Part shown: positions 1-11,172 of the stretch, piece by piece
Layout: every line of letters starts with the position of its first letter
Position numbering within the stretch: position 1 is the stretch's first letter
Made by a program: the position numbers and the translations under genes
DNA from: Dryas octopetala
Lineage: Eukaryota; Streptophyta; Magnoliopsida; Rosales; Rosaceae
Direction: 5' to 3'
Length of the DNA: 64,000 bases
Assembly (NCBI GenBank): GCA_963921425.1
Contig: OY992833.1
Coordinates: 8,343,228 to 8,407,227, forward strand
Notes under the pieces: generated by a model
What the model was told of the DNA's origin: nothing
Databases searched by the model: none
What the model saw: only the letters and a program-made list of their open reading frames with translations

Positions 1-3000
1 TCCTTTGAAATCACATGACCCAATACTATCCCTTGTTGAACCATGAAGTGACATTTCTCCCAATTAAGCACTAGATTGGCTTCTTGACATCTTTTCAGAA
101 CTAAAGACAAATTATCCAGACATGCATCAAAAGACGAACCAAAAACAGAAAAATCATCCATAAATACCTCAATGATTCGTTCCACCATATCGGAGAAAAT
201 AGACATCATGCATCTCTGAAATGTTGCGGGCGCATTGCACAATCCGAATGGCATCCTCCTATAAGCAAATGTACCAAATGGACATGTGAACGTGGTCTTC
301 TCTTGATCCTCGGGTGCAATAGCAATCTGATTGTACCCACTATACCCATCCAAAAAACAATAGTGACTATGGCCGGCCAACCTTTCCAATATCTGGTCAA
401 TAAATGGCAAAGGAAAATGATCCTTTCTTGTCGCGGTGTTCAGCTTCCGATAGTCAATACAAACACGCCAACCGGTTTGTGTCCTTTGGGGAACCAACTC
501 ATTATGCTCATTCTTCACCACAGTAATACCACTTTTCTTCGGCACCACTTGAACAGGACTAACCCACTTCGAATCACTGATAGGATAAATAATACCAACA
601 TCCAACAATTTGATTACCTCATTACGCACAACTTCCTTCAGAGTTGGATTCAGTCTTCTTTGGGCATCACGAGTAGTCCTAGATTCCTCCTCAAGTAAAA
701 TTCTATGCATACACACTGTGGGTGAGATTCCCTTGATATCGGCTATGGTCCATCCCAATGCTAACCGATTTTCCTTCAGAATTCTCAACAGTCTTTCTTC
801 CTCGCTTGCACTCAAATTAGCTGCAATAATCACAGGCAAAGTCTCATTTTCTCCCAAAAATGCATATTTCAAGTGCTCCGGTAATGGTTTCAGCTCCAAT
901 TTAGGTGCTTGCTCAATAGAAGGAAGCGTTTTCTGATTAGTGGGTACTAACATTTCAAACTGGTTGAACCACTTATTCCTGAGAGGTCGGTTGCTCTCCA
1001 CACGTGTAGGAGTTGTTTCCACGTTTTCTTCCAACTCACTAGACTCGAGTGCTCCCAAAGCAACCTCCAATGTATCTTCTGCAAGATTAGTTTCGCCCAC
1101 TTCCTCAACCAATGGGTCCAAACTATCAATCCTTAGGCAATCATCCTCCTCCTTTGGATACTTCATTGCACCAAAAACATCAAACTCAACCGTTTCACCA
1201 AGTACAGACATTGTCAACTTCCCATTACTCACATCAATCTTGGTGTTCGCTGTGGCCATGAACGGTCTTCCCAATATGATCGGTAGCTCATTCCCTCTAA
1301 TTGGGGTGTCCTCCATTTCAAGAATGATAAAATCAGCGGGCATGATCAAATCTGCAACCCGGACCAGCACATCTTCAACCACACCTTTTGGAACCTTAAC
1401 TGAACGATCTGCCAATTGAAGAGTAACACTAGTAGGTTTAAGATCTCCTATGCACAACTGTGCGAAAACTGAATACGGCATCAAATTAATACTTGCTCCC
1501 AAATCCAGCAATGCCTTCTCAAACTTATGATCCCCAACCAAACATGGAATCGTAAAACTGCCAGGGTCCTTCAACTTGGGCGGCAACTTTCTTTGCAAAA
1601 CAGCACTGACTTCTTCACTTAGACACACCTGTTCATGTTCTTTGAATTTTCTCTTGTGTGTGCACAATTCCTTCAAAAACTTGGCATACTTAGGAATCTG
1701 CTGAATGGCATCAAGCAAAGGAATGTTGATTTCCACTTTCTTAAACATCTCCAAAATTTCCTTGGCTTGCTCATCCTTACTCTGCTTCCTTTGACGTTGA
1801 GGGAAAGGCAACGGAGCTCTTGGAATAGAGGAAGTAATCTCGGCCTTCTTGCTAGCACGTGTAGCAATGTGCTTTTCTTGCTTCTTTCTTTCCTCCTCTT
1901 CCTCATCCTTAACCTTAACTTTATCCCTCTTATACTTTTCCACTTGTTCAGGCTCTAGTATCTCAACCTCATCCTCGGTACCCGGATTATCCTCTTGAGT
2001 AGTGCCCACTTTGTTGTCAATCACTTTCCCACTTCTCAAAGTAGTGATCGCTTCTGCCCTATCCTGAATTGGTGCACCCTTTACCACTTTGTCCAAGGTC
2101 AAAGTCGCTTGTTCCAATTGGGCTTCCAAATTCGAGATAGCTTTAGCTGTGACACTCAACTGCTCCTCAGTCTTATTCATAAATGTCTTAGTATCATTAG
2201 ACATCGAAGTTGTACTATGAGCTAATGCAGCCATTATGTCCTCCAAATAAGTACTTCGCTGCTCAACAGGGGACTGTATACTCGGTCTAGCTTGAACTCT
2301 TTCAACCTCGAAACATGACTCTCCATGTGATGGCCTAGCTTCCTGATTTGCCATCAGAACCTGCATCATCCGCTTAAGCTCAGATATCTCAGCTTCCATA
2401 GCTGATTTCTTTTCCACTCTTTTTCATCTATTCCACTGTTGTGAATTCAACGCCAATGTATCAAAGAGTGTCCATGCTTCTTCAAAAGTCTTCTTTTTCA
2501 GTGCTCCTCCACATGTCATGTCCACCATACTACGATCTTGATCCAACAAACCCTCATAAAAGTACTCAATCTGCATCCATGGGGCAAAATTATGATGTGG
2601 ACACGAAGTCAGAAGCTCTTAGTACCTTTCCCAACTCTCATGAAACACTTCGTCCTCTGATTGTGTAAACCCTAAGATCTGCTTCCTCACAATGGTAGTC
2701 TTGCTAACTGGATAGAATCTCAATAGAAACTTGGATGCCAGTTCTTCCCATGTCTTAATAGAAGCGACCTGCAAGGAAAACAACCAATGTTTAGCTTTAT
2801 CTTTAAGAGAGAATGGAAATAACCTTAACTTCCTTTGATCATCGCTCAACCCCCTCAGCTTGCCAATCTCGCATATCGCATGAAATTCCTTGATATGCAC
2901 GTAGGGATCCTCTCCTTCTAGACCATGAAATGATGGAAGAAGTTTGATTGTCCCACTTGTAAGTTCAAAATCAGCTTCCACTTGAGAGTAAGCAATGCAC

Positions 3001-3266
3001 GTGTGTTGAGCTAGAAGTGTTGGAGACGAATAATCACTCAAAGGTATTCTCATTTGAGAGGCTTTCGGCTGCAGGGTCTCCTCGACTTCCTCTTCTGACT
3101 TCTCTTCTTTGTATGCTTCTTCAGATTCACTCCCTCTCGGCAACACAAGAGTTGACCTCATCCTTAACGGTGTCCAATTGAGTCTCGGCCTGCCCTTGTA
3201 CGCACTCAACACCTTTTGGCCTTCTGCACGTGAAAGGGGGGTGATCTTCGAATTTGAATCTTCCAT
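1..3266 (-). pseudogene. E1 gag-protease-RT reading frame with nonsense mutations (partial)
   Basis: One frame reads from the ATG at 3266 leftward through gag, protease and RT off the window edge. The gag segment contains the LLPSFHGLEGEDP and FPFSLKDKAKHWL motifs of plant gypsy capsid proteins. The protease motif LLDLGAS maps around 1497-1511, and the RT active site FMDD around 150-161 with FLDGYSGY near 345. ATG, protease Asp and FMDD are all in the same frame, so there is no net frameshift. It is broken by at least two stops: TAA at 2619-2621 (where E10 has Gln) and TGA at 2424-2426 (where E10 has Lys). I checked the frame only at landmarks, so more stops may exist. It resembles the E10 polyprotein closely. 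Confidence 0.85.
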
Positions 3267-3381
3267 TGTACCTTAGAAACAAGAGAAATCAGTAAGAACC
3301 AAAAATAAAAACAGAAAATAAAACCTAACTAAAATGACTTAACTAAAGTTAATTAAACTAGCAATCAACACAAATAACAAT

Positions 3382-3399
3382 TCCCCGGCAACGGCGCCA
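3382..3399 (-). other. E1 primer binding site (tRNA-Asp type)
   Basis: Read on the minus strand it is TGGCGCCGTTGCCGGGGA, complementary to the 3' end of plant tRNA-Asp including CCA. It lies six bases inside the 5' LTR, as in every other element with a PBS here. tRNA-Asp priming is known for the Athila lineage. Confidence 0.92.
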
Positions 3400-3405
3400 A
3401 AAACT

Positions 3406-5926
3406 TGTTGTATGTTTTCCTAGAGCAAATTAAATACCCTTTTCTGAGCTCTAGGTTAACTCGCAAGTGCACGAATCGCTAAGTAGCAAAGCTTACAAAT
3501 ACGAGGTCGATCCCACAGGGAATTGTACTAGTGTACGATTACTAACTCAATTAAATTCAATTAACCCAACTCTGACTCACACACGCAAATGGGGGGTTTT
3601 GATTGGTTTTAAGGCTAAACTAAACAAACAGAGAAATAACAAACTTTAAAATGATAACTGAAAGATTTCGGATAAAACAATAATAAAGAAACACTAGGGG
3701 TCAGAATCCACCACTAGCATACCATTCACTCTACTATGGGTATTAACAATCAATAAGTAAACATGTTGACAAAGTTCGTCTACTAAAAGGTTTGGCTAGT
3801 CACTTTTAGCAATTACTCCCCTTACTGTGCATAAACTAAGAGCTTCTTGGGCCTTCCTTAGCCAGTTAACTTGCATGTTCCCTAGTTCTAAGCTAAGGCA
3901 GCTGTTACCCATGCAAGAGTCGTTACGATCTGTGAGAGTGACAAACACATAGCGCATGGCTCCAAATTAATGTACTGTATGTCATCTATGATCTCTTTTC
4001 TCATGAATATTTTCTTAGGATATCCACTTGTTGCCTATTGAAACTATCATCCTTTCGAGCTTGTTTAGTTTCACAACATAATTCTAGATGCATGCAACCT
4101 AAGGTGATCAGTCAAAGATGCGAAACAAATAGATTCAATTTAAACAGAGATCCAAGATTTGTCAACATATAAACAATCAAAATATTAATAATCCATAGTA
4201 AAAGTGAACAGCAATGCTAGGGCTTCATCCTAGCCCTAGCCCAATATTCAGCTACACATAATTAAAATCACAAATAAACAAAACATAATTAAAACAATTA
4301 AAATAAAAGAAAGGGAAGAAGAAATCAAGCCACGAATGATGGAGTGGAGGTGCGGCTGCAAGGTGATGGCGTGATTGGGCTGCTGCTCGGCCTTGGGCTC
4401 CACGGCAAAGAGGTGAAGATACTCGGCAAGGTGGCAGCAAGGTGGTGATGCGTGGCTAACGTCGGTGGCTGCGGCTTGGTGGCGCAACTTAGTGGTGGTG
4501 GCTGCGGCTTCAATGATTCCTCCTTCTTCGGTTCAGCACACAATAAAAGAAACACAATGAGAGGGGCTGGGGTGCTCGGCCACAAGAGAGAAGAAGAAAA
4601 AGAAAGAGAGAGAAGGAGATGGTGGCTACGGCACAAGATGAACAAGAGAGAGAGGGTGCTGCGGCTAGGACAAGGAAGAAACACTAGCTAGGGTTTTCGA
4701 AAAATAAAAGAGGAGAAAAACAAATTTCAGAACAGCCCCCTTTTCTGATTTTTAGAGATATATTTATAGAGGGAAGTGGGGCTGAGATTTCTCTTTCTTT
4801 TCAATGTGGGATAAGTGCATTCCTTGCACACCAAGGCTTATAATTTTCGGCCAAGCATGGGCCTTGGGCTGATTTGGGCTCTTTTTGGGCGTAACTCCTT
4901 TTTCAGCTCGCGGAACTGCTGCGCTACCTCCACTAAAATGGCCATATCTTGAGCTAGAAAACTCGGAATCGAAATCCGTAAAATTCCCTGCGAAGCTAAC
5001 ATCCGTATCTTTCCAACCATATATGGCATGCTACCTGATTCATTCTGGAGAAGTACAGAATTGCTGTCGAAATTGGTGCTCTGTTTTCCAGGGTTTTGAC
5101 TTCTTTTTTCAGCTAGGATTCCTTGGGAGGCAAGAACAAGAAAGTGCAGCAGCAGCTAGGGTTAGGAGAGCATTGGGCTTGCGGCAAAGGCTTTGGCTTT
5201 GGGCTTAAGTGACACACGCCAGCCCCCCTAGGGTTTCACTTCATGGCTGCCACCTTCAAGCTTGCGCATTGAGCTTCATCTTGGGCTGGTGCATGCATGC
5301 ATGCATGGCCCCTCAGATTTCGGCATTTGCATAGGCCCATGGCCCATTTGACTTGTTGACTTTTCATAGTTGACCCTCATTTCCATTTGAATTCGAATTC
5401 ATTTCTTCCCTCCATTTATTCCCATGGATGTCCACCACCTTCTAGAAGCTTCTGGAACCTTGACTTTGTAGAGTTGACTTTGACCAACATTTCCTAGTGT
5501 GACTAGGATTTCTTGTAAATGAAGGATTCCTTATCCATTTCGACTTCTCGTAATGACCATATTGCCCCTGGGGACTCCTAGTGTCATTAGGACTCCTTTC
5601 CCTAGTTGGGTTAGGTTTCCTAATTCAACCAGGATTTCTCATTTCTGGCTCCGCAATGATGGTTCTGGACTTGATGTTTCCTAGTGTGACTAGGAATCCT
5701 CATTCGACTAGGATTTCGGCCCCTTTCCTGGTTTGACCAGGATTTCTCTTGTTTTCCTAGTTTGACTAGGAAATGTCTAAAAATGGTCCTTTTGGCTCCT
5801 TTTCTCTTCTTTGCTCATTTTATCCTATAAGAACAAAAACAAACTAACAACACACAAAATATCGAGTTCTTGCACTCTGAGTTAGGGAGTTAGTATCATA
5901 AAATAGTGTAAAATGAGCACTCAACA
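3406..5926 (-). repeat. E1 5' LTR (2521 bp)
   Basis: It begins on the plus strand with TGTTGTATG next to the PBS and ends CACTCAACA. In minus-strand order it has: U3 with the interrupted-palindrome array (about 5490-5770), TTGAC boxes near 5460-5490, a CATGCATG run near 5293-5305, the conserved promoter-proximal block (about 4838-5040), a TATA box (4759-4769), then a long R/U5. The U5 contains the GGGATCGACC and CACTTGCGAG motifs. Small open frames here are artefacts of the GC-richer stretches. Confidence 0.9.
4759..4769 (-). promoter_or_regulatory. TATA box of E1 LTR
   Basis: The minus strand reads CTATAAATATA, a good plant TATA box. It lies about 70 bp downstream of the conserved U3 block, a spacing repeated in E9, E10, E11, E12 and E17. 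The U3/R boundary should fall roughly 30 bp further on, near 4725-4735. Confidence 0.7.
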
Positions 5927-6459
5927 ATTCATCACTACGGTGAATGAGATCTAATGAAAACGTGCATTTTGATGTGGGTTTTGACACCCTGAGTTTAAAA
6001 ACAAAAGAAAAAGTTTTTTCCTAACCTAAAAACACCTAAAAACACTAAAAACAAAAAAAAAATTTTTTTTTTCTTTTTCTAAAAACACTCAAAAACACTT
6101 AAAACACCCTAAACACTTGTTCTAACCTAAAAACACTAACAAATGACAATTGCCCTTCCCCCCACACTTAAATGATACATTGCCCTCAATGTATAAGAAA
6201 TAAATGCAAGGATGATCAAATTAAGCGAAACGGGAAATTGCAAATATCCAAAACCAAATAAACACACCAAAATGAAAAATTGTCTTATGAAGCGAAATAA
6301 AGAAACTGTTTACTTGCGTACGCAAGCGTGGACACTCCAAGGGTAGGCGCGGCCTCCTTGGTCCTCAATGACTCCTCCTCCATTATTTGAAACAAAAACT
6401 TGGGTTGCCTCCCAATAAGCGCTTGTTTTTCTGTCTTCAGCCTGACATTGCCATCTCCT
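5927..6459 (-). other. E2 3' non-coding segment
   Basis: No gene is visible. It matches the E13 region after the gag-protease stop. It contains the hairpin ATACATTG-4nt-CAATGTAT (6175-6194) beside a purine-rich strand (minus strand GTGTGGGGGGAAGGG). Near 6405-6420 is the minus-strand motif TTGGGAGGCAACCCAA, which is also found downstream of integrase in E10. Poly-A/T runs lie around 6052-6072. Confidence 0.75.
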
Positions 6460-8559
6460 TTACTTGCGTCCTTTCCTCTTCCTCTTTTTGCCATTGCTAC
6501 TCTCGGCACTCCCCAGGAACGAACTGAAAAAGCTCTCCATCTCTGACTTCTCCTCCCCATAAAAAGTGATCTCCTCGTTTTCTGGCATCTCGGAAGTGAG
6601 CAAATACACCTCTTGCTTGGTGTAGTACCGAATCTTCATGGTACTCTCCAATGCTTTGTACTCCATGTTAGAGGTGCACAAAAATGGTCTCCCAAGAATA
6701 ATAGAGACGTCGCCCGGAATTCTCGGCACATCTAGCACTATGAAATCAGAGGGGATTAGTAATTTACGACATTTAACCAAAACATCCACAAGCATACCAC
6801 AAGCTTTTTGGGCTGAAGAGTTGGCGAAGCGGATGTCCACATCAAATGGTTGCAAATCAGCCTCCTTAAATCCCAGCCTCTCGAACACAACCAACGGCAT
6901 GACATTTATAGCTGAGCCATTGTCAACTAAGGCATTGGCGATCTTATGCTCCCCTATGCTTCATGGTATGACTAACGAGCCCGGATCCTTCTTCTTGCTT
7001 GGAAAAAATGCAAAGAGATAACCACAAATCTCCCTAGGAACGTTGTGACTATGCCCTTGCTCCTCAACCTTCTTCTCAATAGACTTCAATTCCCTCATGG
7101 TTGCTGGAAATTTGGTGATGTCAATGTCCGGAATGAGGGGAATCACACGTGTATCAGCTTTCTCCTCTATCATTTCCGGATCCTCCTCTTCCTCACTATC
7201 CATGATCTCAATCACCTCCTTAGTCTTGACCACTCTAACTCTCTTTCTTGGAGTAGTCCTCAAAATAGCATTTACATGCTCCTCATTCTTCGGGTTGACG
7301 ATGGGCTGGCTTGGCAATTTCCCCTTCTCTCTCTGACCCAAAGTAGTGGCAATCTGACCCATTTGACTCTCCAAGTGTGCAATAGCCTTCGAATTGGCTT
7401 GCATCTGCTGCTCGGTACGGTTCATGAAGGCATTGGTGCTTTGGGCAATCTTGTCCTCCAAACTAGACCTCTCGGCATTAGGGTGCACATATGGCTTGTT
7501 GGTGCTCTCACTAGCTTGCTGTCCATTGTTGTTGCTCCACCTGAAATTCGGGTTGTTCTTCCATCCAGGGTTGTAAGTGTTGGAATATGGGTCATACGGT
7601 ACCCTAGGATAGCTTCCAACCTGGTTCACTTGTTCCACGTCACCCCCTTGTCCTTGCACACTCATCATCTTCTCTTGAGCCAAAGATAACTTCTGCACCA
7701 TAGTCTTGATTTCCAAAATCTGTCCCTCCATGGTGTTCGGCACATCAGCTACCTCATACAACCCTCTCTTTGGTCCTCCTCTTGCACGATTGGAATCCCA
7801 TTGTTGAGAACTCAAAGAAAGCGACTCCAACAATTCTGTAGCCTCATCCTCCGTTTTGGACATGAATGCACCATCACATGCCGAATCCACCTTGGCTTGG
7901 TCTCTCTCCAATAATCCCTGATAAAAACAACAAATCACATACCAAGGAGATAGGTTATGGTGTGGGCAGCTAGTAAGTAACTCATTGAATCTGTCCCAAG
8001 TCTCATGGAATGGCTCGTCCGCTTTCTGCACAAATCCAAGGATCTCCTTCCGAATCGAATTGGTCTTGGAAATGGAATAGAACTTGTTCAGGAACTTGCT
8101 TGAAAGATCATCCCATGTCGAAATGGAACCACTGGGCAGCGAATACAACCACCTCTTTGCCTTGTCCTTAAGCGCAAAAGGGAACATCCTCAAACGGTAC
8201 TGATCGGCATTCAGGCCCCTCAATTGTGCGGCTTCACAAACCCCAGAAAACTCCTTCAAAAAGTGGATCGGATCCTCCCCATTCAGCCCATGGTAGCTCG
8301 GCAACAAGTGAATCTGACCACTCTTGATTTCGAAATCAGTGGCTATGGTGGCATACCGAATGCACGATGGTTGAGTGGGCAGCGAAGGCGCTGAAAAGTG
8401 GCTCAGGGGCTGCGGTACGATCTCATTTGCTTCAGCCATGTCGACACTCTCAGTCTCTTCACTACTCGAATCTGATGCACTAGGTTGCGGGCTGACTTGT
8501 GATGCACCTAAAGCTTTGTCCTTGAGCCTCTCCAACCTAGCAACAAGTTCAGGGTTCAT
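6460..8559 (-). pseudogene. E2 gag-protease polyprotein, broken by one stop codon
   Basis: The frame starts at the ATG at 8559 (MNPELVARLERL), which matches E13; the upstream GTG is not a plant start. It is colinear with the E13 protein: capsid domain (LLPSYHGLNGEDP, MFPFALKDKAKRW), YSNTYNPGWKNNPNF motif, Glu-rich linker, aspartic protease fold ending in SIILGRPFL. A TGC-to-TGA change at 6961-6963 stops the frame just before the protease. Reading resumes in the same frame to the TAA at 6460. Relative to E13 it lacks a short in-frame Ala/Gln/Ser repeat (IAQSTTSLAQ). The protease motif is DNGS rather than DSGA, which would be expected to impair catalysis. Confidence 0.88.
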
Positions 8560-8720
8560 AAAACACACCTAATCAAGAGAAAACACACACAATCAGTAGA
8601 AAGAATGCATATAAAAGCATGGCATTTATTAAAAACTAAAAATTAACAAAAACTGAAATCTAACTAATATAACCTAATTCTAATGACTAATTACACCAAT
8701 TCATTGATATTAGACACCAT

Positions 8721-8738
8721 TCCCCGGCAAGGGCGCCA
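8721..8738 (-). other. E2 primer binding site (one mismatch)
   Basis: It is complementary to the tRNA-Asp 3' end except for one base (plus strand CAAGGGCG where the others have CAACGGCG). It is six bases from the LTR. The mismatch suggests decay after insertion. Confidence 0.85.
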
Positions 8739-8744
8739 AAAACT

Positions 8745-9003
8745 TGTTGAATGTTTTCTAGTGTGACTAGGAATCCTCATTCGACTAGGATTTCTGCACT
8801 GTTCCTGGTTTGACCAGGATTTCACTCGTTTTCCTGGTTTGACCAGGAAATGTCCCAAAATGGCTCCATTTGCTTCTTTTTCTCATTTCTGCTTCATTTG
8901 ACCTGAAAACACAAAAACAAGACAAGAAACACAAAATAGCGAGTTCTAACACTCTAGGTTAAGGAATTAGTATCATAAAGTGATGCAAAATGCACACTCA
9001 TCA
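8745..9003 (-). repeat. E2 5' LTR with large internal deletion (259 bp)
   Basis: It keeps the outermost ~14 bp (TGTTGAATGTTTTCT) and then joins directly to the distal U3 (AGTGTGACTAGGAATCC...CACTCATCA). The promoter, R and nearly all U5 are lost, some 2.1-2.2 kb compared with E6 or E14. The junction lies in the shared string TGTTT(T/C)CTAG, consistent with microhomology-mediated deletion. Confidence 0.85.
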
Positions 9004-9107
9004 TCGACCTCGTGCTTGTACGCTTTGCTACTGATGCGATTCGTGCACTTGCGAGTAAACTTAGAATGAGATAATTGTTTATTTTGTTCTAAGAAAACAC
9101 ATCAACA
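9004..9107 (+). repeat. E3: U5 end of a plus-strand family-I LTR
   Basis: This 104-bp piece matches the last part of the E13 LTRs (TCGACCTCG...ACACATCAACA). The rest is to the left of E2, outside the window. ACGGT follows (9108-9112) and matches E4-type gag-protease sequence, so it is probably the TSD. It could be a solo LTR or the 3' LTR of a longer element; the window cannot tell. Confidence 0.75.
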
Positions 9108-9510
9108 ACGGTATGACCAATGAGCCCGGATCTCTCTTCTTGCTCTGAAAAGTTGCAAAGAGATAACCACAAATCTCTCTAAGAACGTTGTGACTATGCC
9201 CTTGCTCCTCAACCTTTTTCTCAATAGACTTCAATTCCCTCATGGTTGCTGGAAATTTGGTGACGTCGATGTCCGGAATGAGGGAAATCACACGTGTATC
9301 AACTTTCTCTTCAATCATGACTGGACGCTTGTGTGGGCAGCGAGGGTGCTGAAAAATGACTCAGGGGCTGCAGCATATTCTCATTTGTCTCAGCCATGTT
9401 GACACTTCCAATCTACTCGAATCTAATGCACTAGGTTGAGGGCTGACTTGAAAAGTACCTAACGCTTCGTTTTTGAGCCTCTCTAACCTTGCAACAAGCT
9501 CAGGGTTCTT
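9108..9510 (-). pseudogene. E4 gag remnant with internal deletion and lost start codon
   Basis: Two ends of the gag-protease frame are fused. The N-terminal part reads NPELVARLERLKNEALG, but its ATG has become AAG (9508-9510). The C-terminal part covers the segment before the protease (VISLIPDID, KFPATMRELKSIEKK). About 1.2 kb, the whole capsid domain, is missing at a junction around 9318-9335, compared with E2. LTR E3 cuts off the protease at 9107. It is not functional. Confidence 0.85.
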
Positions 9511-9669
9511 AAAACACACCTGATCAAAAGCAAACACACAATCAGTAGAAAGACTGCTCATAAAGGCATGGCATTTATTAAAAACTAAAAATTAACCAAA
9601 AATAAATTCTAACTAATACAACTTAATTCTAATGACTAATTAAACCAATTCATTGATATTAGACACCAT

Positions 9670-9687
9670 TCCCCCGCAACGGCGCCA
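9670..9687 (-). other. E4 primer binding site (one mismatch)
   Basis: It is a tRNA-Asp type PBS with one substitution (plus strand CCCCCGCAAC in place of CCCCGGCAAC), six bases from the LTR start at 9694. Confidence 0.85.
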
Positions 9688-11172
9688 AAAACTTGTTGAA
9701 TGTTATCTTAGAACAAAATAAACATCTATTTCATTCCAAGTATACTCGCAAGTGCACGAATCGCATCAGTAGCAAAGCGTACAAGCACGAGGTCGATCCC
9801 ACAGGGAATGGTTAACAAACAATAAATCAATGCAATTAATCACTAGAATAACTAAATGAGGGGTTTTGAAATATGGAAACACAGACACACATCACCACAT
9901 GCACACACCCTTTATTCTATCTTGCAATATTAAGTTTTCGGTTTCAAATCAGATAAGCATGCAATAACCATCCAAGGCTAATGACAGTTAATTTGAACAC
10001 AACATATTAAAGTTTGACTGCTAAAAAGGTTTGGCTAGTTACTTTCTCGCCATTGTTCTCCTAATGCATAAACTAAGAGCTTCTTGGGCCTTCCTTAGCC
10101 ATTTAACGTACATGTTTCCTAGTTCAAGCTAAGGCATCTGTTACCCATGCAGGAGTTATTAAGTTTTACGAGAACGTCAAACATGCACAACATATAAGCT
10201 TTACTATTTCCTTATAGAGGTCGCCCAACCCCATTACCAAGAATAATCCCTTATTCCCTTCTTACTTGTGGTTTAGTGTCTTTGACTATTTCACAGTTAA
10301 ACCTAACAATTAAACTGGATACAATTACCCTAAGGTGGCCAGTCAAAGGATGCAAACAACTAGTGACGGGTTGATGAGTGTGCATTTTGCATCACTTTAT
10401 GATACTAATTCCTTAACCTAGAGTGTTAGAACTCGATATTTTGTGTTTCTTGTCTTGTTTTTGTGTTTTCAGGTCAAATAAAGCAGAAATGAGAAAAACA
10501 AGCAAATAGAGCCATTTTGGGACATTTCCTGGTCAAACCAGGAAAACGAGTGAAATCCTGGTCAAACCATGAAAAGTGCAGAAATCCTAGTCGAATGAGG
10601 ATTTCTAGTCACACTAGGAAACATCAAGTTCAGAACCATCATTGCAGAGCCAAAAATGTGAAATCCTGATTCGAACAGGAAATCCTGGTTGAACTAGGAA
10701 ACCTAACCCAACTAGGGAACGAAGTCCTAATGACACTAGGAGACCCCAGGGGCAATATGGTCATTACGAGAAGTCGAAATGGATAAGGAATCTCTCATTT
10801 TCAAGGAATCCTAGTTGCACCAGGAAATGTTGGTCAAAGTCAACTCTACAAAGTCAAGGTTCCAGAAGCTTCTAGAAGGTGGTAGACGTCCATGGAAATG
10901 AATGGAGGGAAGAAATGAATTTGAATTTAAATGGAAATGAGGGGCAAAATGGGAAGTCAAAAGTCAAGGGCCCATGGGCCCTAGGGATGCCGAACCAAGA
11001 TGGGCCATGCATGCACATGCATGGGCCCAAACCCTAGCAGCCCAAAGTCCATGCGTAAGGAGCAAGATGGCAGCCCATGCATGCGCATGCATGCCATGCA
11101 AACCCTAGCAGCCAAGGAGTCCCATGCGCAAGCCCATGTGCAAGCCCAAGGTGGAAGCCCATGGAGTGAAAC

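Larger units (their letters stand above)
1..5926 (-). mobile_element. E1: partial Athila-like Ty3/gypsy retrotransposon, cut by left window edge
   Basis: On the minus strand, from right to left, it has a 5' LTR (3406-5926), a tRNA-Asp-type PBS (3382-3399), a gag start at 3266, then protease and reverse transcriptase running off position 1. RNase H, integrase and the 3' LTR lie outside the window. The LTR runs TGTTGTATG...CACTCAACA and is followed by ATTCA (5927-5931), the expected right TSD copy. The interrupted host sequence is the 3' non-coding part of E2; the uninterrupted version is seen in E16 near 56828. E1 is therefore younger than E2 and is the innermost layer of the left nest. Its LTR family is shared with E9 and largely with E17. 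Confidence 0.9.
5927..9003 (-). mobile_element. E2: gag-protease-only retrotransposon, partial, with a shrunken LTR
   Basis: It is a minus-strand member of the same RT-less family as E13. Visible are part of the 3' non-coding region (5927-6459), the gag-protease frame (6460-8559), the leader, PBS (8721-8738, one mismatch) and a 259-bp 5' LTR remnant (8745-9003). Its 3' end lies left of E1, outside the window. The bases after the LTR are TCGAC (9004-9008), the predicted TSD. It sits inside LTR fragment E3. No RT, RNase H or integrase sequence lies between protease and the 3' region, exactly as in E13 and E16. Confidence 0.88.

Noticed and set aside
4838..5029. A ~63-codon frame (MPYMVGKIRMLASQG...) recurring in six LTRs
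   Set aside because: It lies upstream of the TATA box, one end shifts frame between copies and it matches a block conserved at DNA level. I treat it as a U3 element, not a gene.
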